Shown: positions 1 through 5,371 of the stretch, in pieces
Layout: every line of letters begins with the position of its first letter
Position numbering within the stretch: the first letter of the stretch is position 1
Assembly: GCA_024710825.1 (NCBI GenBank)
Contig: JANJUA010000141.1
Coordinates: 1 to 8,186, forward strand
DNA: 8,186 nucleotides
Reading direction: 5' to 3'
Origin: Solirubrobacteraceae bacterium
GTDB lineage: Bacteria; Actinomycetota; Thermoleophilia; Solirubrobacterales; Solirubrobacteraceae
The notes under the pieces: generated by a model
Databases searched by the model: none
What the model was told of the DNA's origin: nothing
Seen by the model: only the letters and a program-made list of their open reading frames with translations
Position numbers and translations under genes: made by a program

Positions 1-639
1 GTCGCGGTGGCGGTGGGCGACGCCGCCGATCCGCTGGCCGCGCGGCTGGAGGCCAAGGCGCGCGAGATCCGCGTCGGCTCCGGGCTGGACCCCGAGTCCG
101 AGATGGGCCCGGTCGTGACGCCGCAGGCCCGGGAGCGGGTCGTCCGCTACATCCGCGAGGGCGTCGACGCCGGCGCGGTCGCCGTCGTCGACGGCCGCGA
201 GCTGGAGGTGGAGGGCGGCGGCTTCTTCGTCGGGCCGACGCTGTTGGACCGCGTCGGCAGCGAGATGTCCGTCTACCGCGACGAGATCTTCGGGCCGGTG
301 CTCGCGATCGTGCGCGTCGCCTCGCTCGACGACGCGATCCGGCTCATCAACGAGGGCTCGTTCGCGAACGGCACCGCGATCTTCACCTCGAGCGGCGCGG
401 CGGCCCGGCGCTTCCAGCGCGAGGTCCACGTGGGCATGGTCGGCGTCAACGTGCCGATCCCCGTGCCGATGGCCTACTACTCGTTCGGCGGCTGGAAGGA
501 CTCGCTGTTCGGCGACCACCACATCCACGGCGCCGAGGGGATCCGCTTCTACACCCGCGCGAAGGCGATCACCACGCGATGGCCCGAGCAGGACCCCGGG
601 GCCGCCGCCGGCGGGATGCACTTCCCGACCGCGTCGTAG
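1..639 (+). CDS. mmsA: Methylmalonate-semialdehyde dehydrogenase (CoA-acylating), 3' part
   Basis: This is the C-terminal 212 residues of an aldehyde dehydrogenase superfamily enzyme; the reading frame is open from base 1, so the start lies outside the window. The family oxidises methylmalonate semialdehyde or malonate semialdehyde with NAD+ and CoA to propionyl-CoA or acetyl-CoA, in valine, beta-alanine or inositol breakdown, in the cytosol. Visible support: the ALDH motif DEIFGPV (about residues 94-100), whose Glu contacts the NAD ribose; ANGTAIFT (about 122-129); and the family-typical tail MAYYSFGGWKDSLFGD followed by HHIHGAEGIRFYTRAK and a GMHFPT ending. The catalytic Cys of the family normally sits about ten residues before the first visible residues, so it should lie just off the left edge. 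The stop TAG is one base from the stop of the convergent IclR gene. Family assignment is confident; substrate preference is inferred from the family. Confidence 0.93.
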   Translation, partial: VAVAVGDAADPLAARLEAKAREIRVGSGLDPESEMGPVVTPQARERVVRYIREGVDAGAVAVVDGRELEVEGGGFFVGPTLLDRVGSEMSVYRDEIFGPVLAIVRVASLDDAIRLINEGSFANGTAIFTSSGAAARRFQREVHVGMVGVNVPIPVPMAYYSFGGWKDSLFGDHHIHGAEGIRFYTRAKAITTRWPEQDPGAAAGGMHFPTAS

Positions 640-640
640 G

Positions 641-1441
641 TCACGGCGCCCCGAGGCCGCGGGCGACCGCGTCGGAGATCCGCTGGAGCTGGCCGGCTAT
701 GTCGGCCAGCCGATGCTGTGGCTGCGCTCCCTTGGGCATGCTCACGGCCACCGCGCCGGCCGCCGGCCCACCGCCGTCTCGCACGGGCACTCCGACGCAC
801 ACCATGCCGGCGGCGGTCTCCTCGTCGTCGATGGCATGGCCGCGCTCGCGCACCGTCGCGAGGCGCTCGTGGAGCTCGGCGGTGGTGCCGATCGACCGCT
901 CGGTGAGACGTTCGAGGTCTCCGTCGGCGTAGAGCTCGCCGAGCTGGGAGTCCGACAGGCAGCTCAGCATCGCGAGGCCGCTGGCCGTGCAGTGCGCGGG
1001 CAGCCGCATGCCGATCTCGTAGCTGATGGCCAGAGCGCTCGTGCCGGTGCGGCGGCCGATGTAGACCACGTCGCGTCCGCGCAGCACCCCGCACACCAGC
1101 GTCTGCTCCGCCAGCAGACCGAGCTCGGCGACGGCCCTCTGGAACTCCGTGGGCAGATCGGTCTGCTGAAGGAACGAGCGGCTCAGGTCGAGCGTGTGCG
1201 GGCCCAGGCGGTACGAGCCGTCCGGGTCACGGACCAGCAGCCCGATCTCGACGAGGCTGTTGCACAGGGCCAGCGTGCTGCTGCGCGGGAACCCGAGCCG
1301 GCGCGACAGCGACGCGAGCGTCGCGCTGGGCGGGCCGGCCGCGAGCGCGTCGAGGATCTTGCCCGCGCGCAGCACGGCGGGCGCGACCTGAGCGGTCCGA
1401 GGCGCATCCCGGCCTCCGGCATCCGTGATCCCGTCATCCAT
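641..1441 (-). CDS. IclR-family transcriptional regulator
   Basis: The 266-residue protein has the IclR layout: a short polar N-terminus, a winged helix-turn-helix at about residues 20-82 (VLRAGKILDAL, then LASLSRRLGFPRSSTLALCNSLVEIGLL, with wing DGSYRLG), and a C-terminal effector-binding domain at about 96-262. Family landmarks in that domain are GMRLPAHCTASGLAML (144-159) and GHAIDDEETAAGMVCVGVPV (201-220). It should act as a dimeric DNA-binding repressor or activator that senses a small acid or CoA-related metabolite; the ligand cannot be read from the sequence. It starts at ATG 1441, only 13 bases after the acs stop on the same strand, so cotranscription with acs is likely. No Shine-Dalgarno lies at the usual distance; a GAGGAGGG in the acs 3' end is 17 bases away and may be used through coupling. 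Plausible targets are acs itself and the convergent mmsA, by analogy with E. coli IclR, which controls acetate use. That part is inference. Confidence 0.9.
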   Translation of the reverse strand: MDDGITDAGGRDAPRTAQVAPAVLRAGKILDALAAGPPSATLASLSRRLGFPRSSTLALCNSLVEIGLLVRDPDGSYRLGPHTLDLSRSFLQQTDLPTEFQRAVAELGLLAEQTLVCGVLRGRDVVYIGRRTGTSALAISYEIGMRLPAHCTASGLAMLSCLSDSQLGELYADGDLERLTERSIGTTAELHERLATVRERGHAIDDEETAAGMVCVGVPVRDGGGPAAGAVAVSMPKGAQPQHRLADIAGQLQRISDAVARGLGAP

Positions 1442-1454
1442 CGAGGGCCGGAAG

Positions 1455-3419
1455 CTAGCCCTCCTCGGCCTGCAGCTCCTTGATCCGGTCCTCCAGCTGG
1501 GCCATGACCTCCGGGTCGCGCAGCGTCGTCACGTCGCCCAGCGCGCGGCCCTCGGCGATGTCGCGCAGCAGGCGCCGCATGATCTTGCCGCTGCGGGTCT
1601 TCGGCAGGTCGTCGGACCAGATGATCCGCCGCGGGCGGGCGAGCTTGCCGATGCGCTGCGCAACGTGCTCGCGCAGCTCCTCCACCAGCGCGTCGGAGCC
1701 GTCGAGGTCGCCCTCCAGCGTCACGAAGGCGGTCACCGACTGGCCGGTGTCCTCGTCGGCCTGGCCGATCACGGCCGCCTCCGCGACCTTGCCGTGGGAG
1801 ACGATCGCGCTCTCGATCTCGGCCGTCGACATGCGGTGCCCGGAGACGTTCAGCACGTCGTCGACGCGCCCGATCACCCAGAAGTAGCCGTCGGAGTCCT
1901 GGCGCGCCGCGTCGCCGACGAAGTACGTCCGCGGGCCGAACTTCTCCCAGTAGGTCGCGACGTAGCGCTCGTCGTCGCCGAACAGCGTGCGCAGCATGCC
2001 CGGCCACGGCCGGGTCAGCGTGAGCAGGCCCTGCGTGTCGCGCTCGGACTCCTCGCCGGTCGCCTCGTCCACGACCCGCGCCGAGATGCCCGGGAGCGGG
2101 GGCCCCGCGGAGCCGGGCTTGGTCGCCTGCACTCCCGGCAGGGTGGTGATCATGATGGCGCCGGTCTCCGTCTGCCACCACGTGTCGACGATCGGGCAGC
2201 GGCCGTCGCCGATGACCTTGTGGTACCAGAGCCACGCCTTCGGGTTGATCGGCTCGCCCACCGACCCGAGCAGCCGCAGCGAGGACAGGTCGTGCTCGGC
2301 GGGGTACTCGGCGCCCCACTTCATGCAGGCGCGGATCGCGGTCGGCGCGGTGTAGAAGATCGTCACGCCGTAGCGCTCGCACAGCTCCCACCAGATGCCC
2401 TTGTGCGGGTAGTCCGGCGCCCCCTCGTACATCACCGACGTCGCCGCGTTCAGCAGCGGCGCGTAGACGATGTAGGAGTGGCCGGTGACCCAGCCGACGT
2501 CGGCCGAGCACCAGTACACGTCCGACTCCGGCTTGAGGTCGAAGACGTACTTGTGCGTCCACGCGATCTGGGTCAGGTAGCCGCCGGTCGTGTGCAGGAT
2601 GCCCTTCGGCTTGGCCGTCGAGCCGCTCGAGTACAGGAGGTAGAGCGGGTGCTCGGCCGGCACCGCCTCCGGCTCGCAAGTCTCGTCGGCCGCCGCGAGC
2701 GCCTCGTGGAACCAGACGTCGCCGTCGCCCATCGGGCAGTCCTCGATGCCGGTGTGGCGCACGACGAAGGTCGTCGGGACGTCGATGCCGACCGCGTCGA
2801 CCTGCCGCTTGATCGGCGCCGTGCGGCCCTTGCGCCGCGCGCCGTCGACGGTCACCAGCGCCTTGGCGTCCGACGAGTCCATCCGCTCCTTGACCGACTC
2901 GGCCGAGAAGCCGCCGAAGACGACGTTGTGCGGCGCGCCGATGCGGGCGCAGGCGAGCATCGCCACGACGACCTCGGGGATCATCGGCAGGAAGATCCCG
3001 ACGACGTCGCCGCGGCCGACGCCGCGGTCCTTCAGCGCGTTGGCGAAGCGCTGCACGTCGGCGAGCAGGGCGGCGTAGGTGATGTCGCGCTCCTCGCCCT
3101 CCTCGCCGCGCCAGTGGAACGCGACGCGGTCGCCGAGCCCGGCCGCCACGTGGCGGTCCAAGCAGTTGTGCGACGCGTTGAGCGTCCCGTCGGCGAACCA
3201 GCGGTAGAACGGCGGGTCGCTCTCGTCGAGCGTCTCGGTCGGCTCGGTGAACCAGTCGAGCGCCCGCGCCTGCTCGCCCCACCACGCCGCGGGATCGGCC
3301 TCGGCCGCCTCGTAGACCGAGTCGTCGACGATCAGCGCGGCTCGACGGAACTCGTCGGACGGCTCGAAGGTCTCGACCTTCAGCAGCTCCGCCAGCTCGT
3401 GCTCCAGATCCGTCGCCAT
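1455..3419 (-). CDS. acs: Acetyl-coenzyme A synthetase (AMP-forming)
   Basis: The 654-residue protein, close to the 652 of Salmonella Acs, converts acetate, ATP and CoA to acetyl-CoA, AMP and PPi through acetyl-AMP in the cytosol. It shows the N-terminal Acs domain (PPFYRWFADGTLNASHNCLDRH, about 69-90), the ATP-binding loop YSSGSTAKPKG (263-273), WCSADVGWVTGHSY (303-316), and VDTWWQTETG (411-420) with the acetate-pocket Trp near 414. Further on are YFVGDAARQDSDGYFWVIGR with the hinge Asp (499-518) and PKTRSGKIMRR (606-616), whose Lys612 matches the Lys that is acetylated to switch Acs off in other bacteria. The start is ATG 3419 because GAGAGGAG lies 9 bases upstream and the known N-terminus begins there; the frame stays open to 3572 but that part runs into the ppa gene. 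The loop reads STAKPKG where many family members have STGKPKG. The IclR gene follows 13 bases downstream and ppa is divergent. Confidence 0.97.
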   Translation of the reverse strand: MATDLEHELAELLKVETFEPSDEFRRAALIVDDSVYEAAEADPAAWWGEQARALDWFTEPTETLDESDPPFYRWFADGTLNASHNCLDRHVAAGLGDRVAFHWRGEEGEERDITYAALLADVQRFANALKDRGVGRGDVVGIFLPMIPEVVVAMLACARIGAPHNVVFGGFSAESVKERMDSSDAKALVTVDGARRKGRTAPIKRQVDAVGIDVPTTFVVRHTGIEDCPMGDGDVWFHEALAAADETCEPEAVPAEHPLYLLYSSGSTAKPKGILHTTGGYLTQIAWTHKYVFDLKPESDVYWCSADVGWVTGHSYIVYAPLLNAATSVMYEGAPDYPHKGIWWELCERYGVTIFYTAPTAIRACMKWGAEYPAEHDLSSLRLLGSVGEPINPKAWLWYHKVIGDGRCPIVDTWWQTETGAIMITTLPGVQATKPGSAGPPLPGISARVVDEATGEESERDTQGLLTLTRPWPGMLRTLFGDDERYVATYWEKFGPRTYFVGDAARQDSDGYFWVIGRVDDVLNVSGHRMSTAEIESAIVSHGKVAEAAVIGQADEDTGQSVTAFVTLEGDLDGSDALVEELREHVAQRIGKLARPRRIIWSDDLPKTRSGKIMRRLLRDIAEGRALGDVTTLRDPEVMAQLEDRIKELQAEEG

Positions 3420-3494
3420 GCCCCTGCGCTCCTCTCGCGAGTTCGTTGCCGAGATCCTAGAGCGGCCGCTCGCGGCTGCGATCATGGGCCGCCT
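3420..3494. promoter_or_regulatory. Divergent acs/ppa control region
   Basis: These 75 bases separate the two divergent starts and must hold the promoters of both genes unless these lie in coding sequence. On the minus strand TAGGAT (3454-3459) is a good -10 candidate for acs, giving a leader of roughly 28 bases; no convincing -35 lies 16-18 bases further up. For ppa the best -10 resemblance is weak (GATCAT, 3480-3485), and no Shine-Dalgarno precedes its ATG, so a leaderless or nearly leaderless ppa mRNA is possible. A perfect 12-bp palindrome GAGCGGCCGCTC (3460-3471) sits directly against the acs -10 candidate and could be an operator. Regulator and function are unproven. Confidence 0.4.
3429..3436 (-). 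promoter_or_regulatory. Ribosome binding site of acs
   Basis: On the minus strand GAGAGGAG precedes ATG 3419 with a 9-base spacer. It fixes the acs start at 3419 and argues against the longer open frame that runs on to 3572. Confidence 0.75.
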
Positions 3495-3995
3495 ATGGAA
3501 GTCTCCGAACACGCATTCGTCGCCGTCATCGAGATCCCCAAGGGGAGCCGCAACAAGTACGAGTACGACCACGATCTGGGGGCGATCAAGCTCGATCGCT
3601 TCCTGTTCTCGTCGATGGTCTACCCGACCGACTACGGCTTCGTGCCCGACACCCTGGGCCGCGACGGCGACCCGCTCGACGTGATGGTCTGCGTCAGCGA
3701 GGCGACGTTCCCCGGCTGCCGGATCCTCGTCAAGCCCATCGCGCTGTTCCGCATGGAGGACGACCAGGGGATCGACGACAAGGTCCTGGCCGTGCCGATC
3801 GAGGACCCGGGCTGGAACAAGCTCGAGGTCCTCGACGACCTGTCCCAGCAGCTACGGGACGAGATCGCCCACTTCTTCTCGGTCTACAAGGACCTCGAGC
3901 AGAAGGACGTCAAGGTGGACGGCTGGTACTCCCGCGAGGAGGCGGTCGTCGAGATCGAGCGCTCCAGGCAGCGGCTCAGGGACGCAGCAGCCTGA
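3495..3995 (+). CDS. ppa: Inorganic pyrophosphatase (family I, soluble)
   Basis: The 166-residue protein hydrolyses pyrophosphate to two phosphates in the cytosol and so pulls PPi-releasing reactions forward. Size and sequence fit bacterial family I enzymes (E. coli 175 residues). Visible landmarks are EIPKGSRNKYEYD (13-25), FLFSSMVYPTDYGFVPDTLG (36-55), and the family signature DGDPLDV (57-63), whose acidic residues bind the metal ions. Further on come the metal-ligand region EDDQGIDDKVLAV (88-100) and HFFSVYKDLE with the later phosphate-contacting Lys/Tyr region (about 126-145). ATG 3495 is chosen because the mature N-terminus begins here; the same frame is open far upstream, antisense to acs, but without family similarity. 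It diverges from acs, a PPi-producing enzyme. Its 3' end overlaps that of the convergent secreted-protein gene by 20 bases, so no terminator separates them. Confidence 0.97.
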   Translation: MEVSEHAFVAVIEIPKGSRNKYEYDHDLGAIKLDRFLFSSMVYPTDYGFVPDTLGRDGDPLDVMVCVSEATFPGCRILVKPIALFRMEDDQGIDDKVLAVPIEDPGWNKLEVLDDLSQQLRDEIAHFFSVYKDLEQKDVKVDGWYSREEAVVEIERSRQRLRDAAA

Positions 3996-4373
3996 ACCGC
4001 TGCTCGTAGGAGCCGTTCTTGCGCCGCACCGATGTGACGGTGCCGCGCATCCCCGCGTAGCGGCCCGTGCCGCCGAGGATCGGGCGCTCGTAGGAGCGGC
4101 CGACCCGCAGGCCGGGGCCATGCGTCGGGTAGTCGCTCAGGCCCCCGACGACGAGGTCGCCGCGCTTGAGCGAGAACGTCAGGCGGCCGTCGACCGTCAC
4201 CGCGCGCCGGTCGCTGTCGATCGTCGTCTGGATCCCGTGCACGCGGCCCTGGCGCCGGCCGCGCCGGTCGACGACCGGCCAGGAGAAGACCGTCAGGTCT
4301 CCGGCGCTGGTGCCCCGCGTCCCGAGGTCGAGCTGGTGCTCGGCCCCGCGCGGGCGCGACGTGAGCCGCAGGC

Positions 4374-4395
4374 GGCCGGCGGGCCGGCCGGCGGG
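4374..4395. repeat. Short 12-base tandem duplication (PAGR-PAGR linker)
   Basis: GGCCGGCGGG occurs at 4374-4383 and again at 4386-4395, a 12-base period. On the coding strand this encodes PAGRPAGR at residues 318-325 of the restored protein, in the linker between barrels 2 and 3. It looks like a small in-frame duplication or low-complexity linker. Confidence 0.6.
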
Positions 4396-4625
4396 CGCCA
4401 GCTCGAAGCGCTGCTCGTAGCGCCCGCCGCCGACGTGCGTGGTGGTCACGGTGCCCGCCCGTCCGGCCCAGTCGCCGGTGCCGCCGAGCACGGGACGCAC
4501 GTGCTCCCGGCCCTCGACGAGGTGCCCGTCGGCGGCGCGGCGCGAGAGGCCGCCGATGGCGAGCTGGCCGCCGGGGGTCTCGAAGGTGAGCTGCGGCGCC
4601 GCGATCGTCTCCGTGCCGCCCTCGG

Positions 4626-5345
4626 TCAGGACGGTCGTCTGGAGGCCCCGCAGGAAGCCGCCCTCGTGGGCGTCGACGGGCGCGGAGACGACCCGGAGGT
4701 CGCCCTCGTGGGTGTCGGGGCGCCGACGTGCAGGACGGTCGCCTCGCCGGCGCCGGTGCTCGCCGAGAACCGCAGCGCGGCGCCCGCGCGCGGCGCGACG
4801 AGGTCGAGGCGCTGGTCGTAGCGGCCGTCGTCGCGGCGGGTGGTCGCCACGGTGCCGCCGACGCCGGCGTAGGCGCCGGTGCCGCCGAGGATGGGCCGCA
4901 CGTACGTGCGGCCGGGGACGTTGCCGGCCTCGGCGCGCGGGTAGCCCGACAGCCCGCCGAAGGCGATCTGCCCGTCGGGCAGCTCGAACGTGCCGGCCGC
5001 CTGGACGGTCGCGACGCGGCGCCCGACCCGCATGGTCGTCTGGGTGCCGAGCACGCGGCCGACCTCGTTGCCGGAGTCGTCGCGGAGCGCGGCGCGGAAG
5101 GCGTAGAGGTCGCCCGGTGACTGCCCGGGGCGGCCGAGGTCGACGGTCGTGACCGCGCCCGCGTCGGCCACCAGCCGGATCGTCGGCCCCTCCAGGGCGC
5201 TCGGGACGGCGTTGCCGGGGTCGTCCTGCGCGAACGCGACGGCGGTGGTCGCGGCCAGCAGCGCGCCGCAGGCGCCGACGACGACCGTGGGACGGGAGCG
5301 AATCCGTTCGAGGCGGTCCATGGGCACCGGGGTTCGCCGGGTCAC
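4626..5345 (-). CDS. Truncated product of the triple-barrel gene as the sequence stands
   Basis: If the frameshift is real and not bypassed, translation from GTG 5345 gives 239 residues: the signal peptide, the complete first barrel (about 55-185), the first strands of the second, and then 29 out-of-frame residues rich in Pro, Ser, Thr, Arg and Ala before the stop at 4626. One whole barrel would still be exported, so a shortened but functional protein is conceivable. The part downstream of the break (barrels 2 and 3) has no evident start codon with a ribosome binding site near the junction, so it would not be expected to be made on its own. Confidence 0.45.
   Translation of the reverse strand: MTRRTPVPMDRLERIRSRPTVVVGACGALLAATTAVAFAQDDPGNAVPSALEGPTIRLVADAGAVTTVDLGRPGQSPGDLYAFRAALRDDSGNEVGRVLGTQTTMRVGRRVATVQAAGTFELPDGQIAFGGLSGYPRAEAGNVPGRTYVRPILGGTGAYAGVGGTVATTRRDDGRYDQRLDLVAPRAGAALRFSASTGAGEATVLHVGAPTPTRATSGSSPRPSTPTRAASCGASRRPS
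4716..4720 (-). other. Frameshift site in the triple-barrel gene
   Basis: On the coding strand the codons run GGC GCC CCG and then leave the homologous frame; the next homologous codon is GAC at 4714-4716. Adding one base in the GCCCCG run gives HVGAPDTHEGDL, which aligns without gaps to DLGRPGQSPGDL of repeat 1 and DLGTRGTSAGDL of repeat 3. The total span of 1370 bases is one short of a multiple of three. Confidence 0.85.
4894..4913. repeat. 20-bp perfect palindrome inside barrel 1
   Basis: GGCCGCACGT is followed immediately by its exact reverse complement, with no loop. It lies in the codons for GRTYVRP of the first repeat of the secreted protein. The matching places in repeats 2 and 3 show shorter imperfect symmetry, so part of the palindrome may come from the GRxYxRP motif written in GC-rich codons. 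Confidence 0.8.
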
Positions 5346-5351
5346 GGCGGA

Positions 5352-5357
5352 CTCCTC
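5352..5357 (-). promoter_or_regulatory. Ribosome binding site deciding the GTG 5345 start
   Basis: GAGGAG on the minus strand lies 6 bases before GTG 5345. It supports that start over the in-frame ATG at 5321, which has only C/G-rich sequence without a purine tract upstream. It also lies next to the TAGAAT box proposed for hrcA on the other strand. Confidence 0.7.
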
Positions 5358-5358
5358 G

Positions 5359-5364
5359 TAGAAT
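5359..5364 (+). promoter_or_regulatory. Candidate -10 box of hrcA (leaderless transcript)
   Basis: TAGAAT matches the TAnnnT pattern of bacterial -10 elements and ends 7 bases before the hrcA GTG at 5372, so transcription would begin at or next to the start codon. Leaderless mRNAs are common in actinobacteria. No good -35 hexamer is seen at 16-18 bases, and no Shine-Dalgarno precedes the GTG, which agrees with a leaderless message. Confidence 0.5.
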
Positions 5365-5371
5365 CGGACGG

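Larger units (their letters stand above)
3976..5345 (-). pseudogene. Secreted protein with three tandem allene-oxide-cyclase/dirigent-like barrels, frameshifted
   Basis: Read through with one base restored near 4716-4720, this gene encodes 456 residues: a signal peptide and three homologous repeats. The signal peptide has a basic stretch RLERIRSRP, a hydrophobic core to about residue 39, and likely cleavage AFA|QDD. The repeats span about 55-185, 188-320 and 322-456. Each contains GDL near its start, a QTT motif (for example LGTQTTM, RGLQTTV, HGIQTTI), a GGLS motif, then GRxYxRPILGGTGxYAG and GTV...GxYxQRF. GGTG recurs at 154, 289 and 425. This resembles bacterial proteins of the allene oxide cyclase/dirigent barrel group; no enzyme activity can be assigned. 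GTG 5345 is the start because GAGGAG lies 6 bases upstream; ATG 5321 has no such site. As written, frame is lost after residue 210 and the protein ends at 239. The gene may be a real pseudogene, or the loss may be a sequencing error in a C4 run. Confidence 0.75.

Noticed and set aside
626..674. Direct repeat CGACCGCGTCG at 626-636 and 664-674 around the mmsA/regulator junction.
   Set aside because: Eleven bases of common GC-rich codons in two coding ends; no attachment-site or element features around it.
1183..3285. Second 700-residue open frame on the minus strand overlapping acs.
   Set aside because: Arg/Ala-rich out-of-frame reading of acs, with no motifs of its own.
1425..3494. Long open frame on the plus strand running through acs into ppa.
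   Set aside because: It is antisense to the well-supported acs gene and has no recognisable domains; its Arg/Asp/Val-rich composition is typical of a GC-rich shadow frame.
3420..3572. N-terminal extension of acs by 51 residues.
   Set aside because: It would run through the ppa start, lacks similarity to Acs N-termini, and the ribosome site at 3429-3436 points to ATG 3419.
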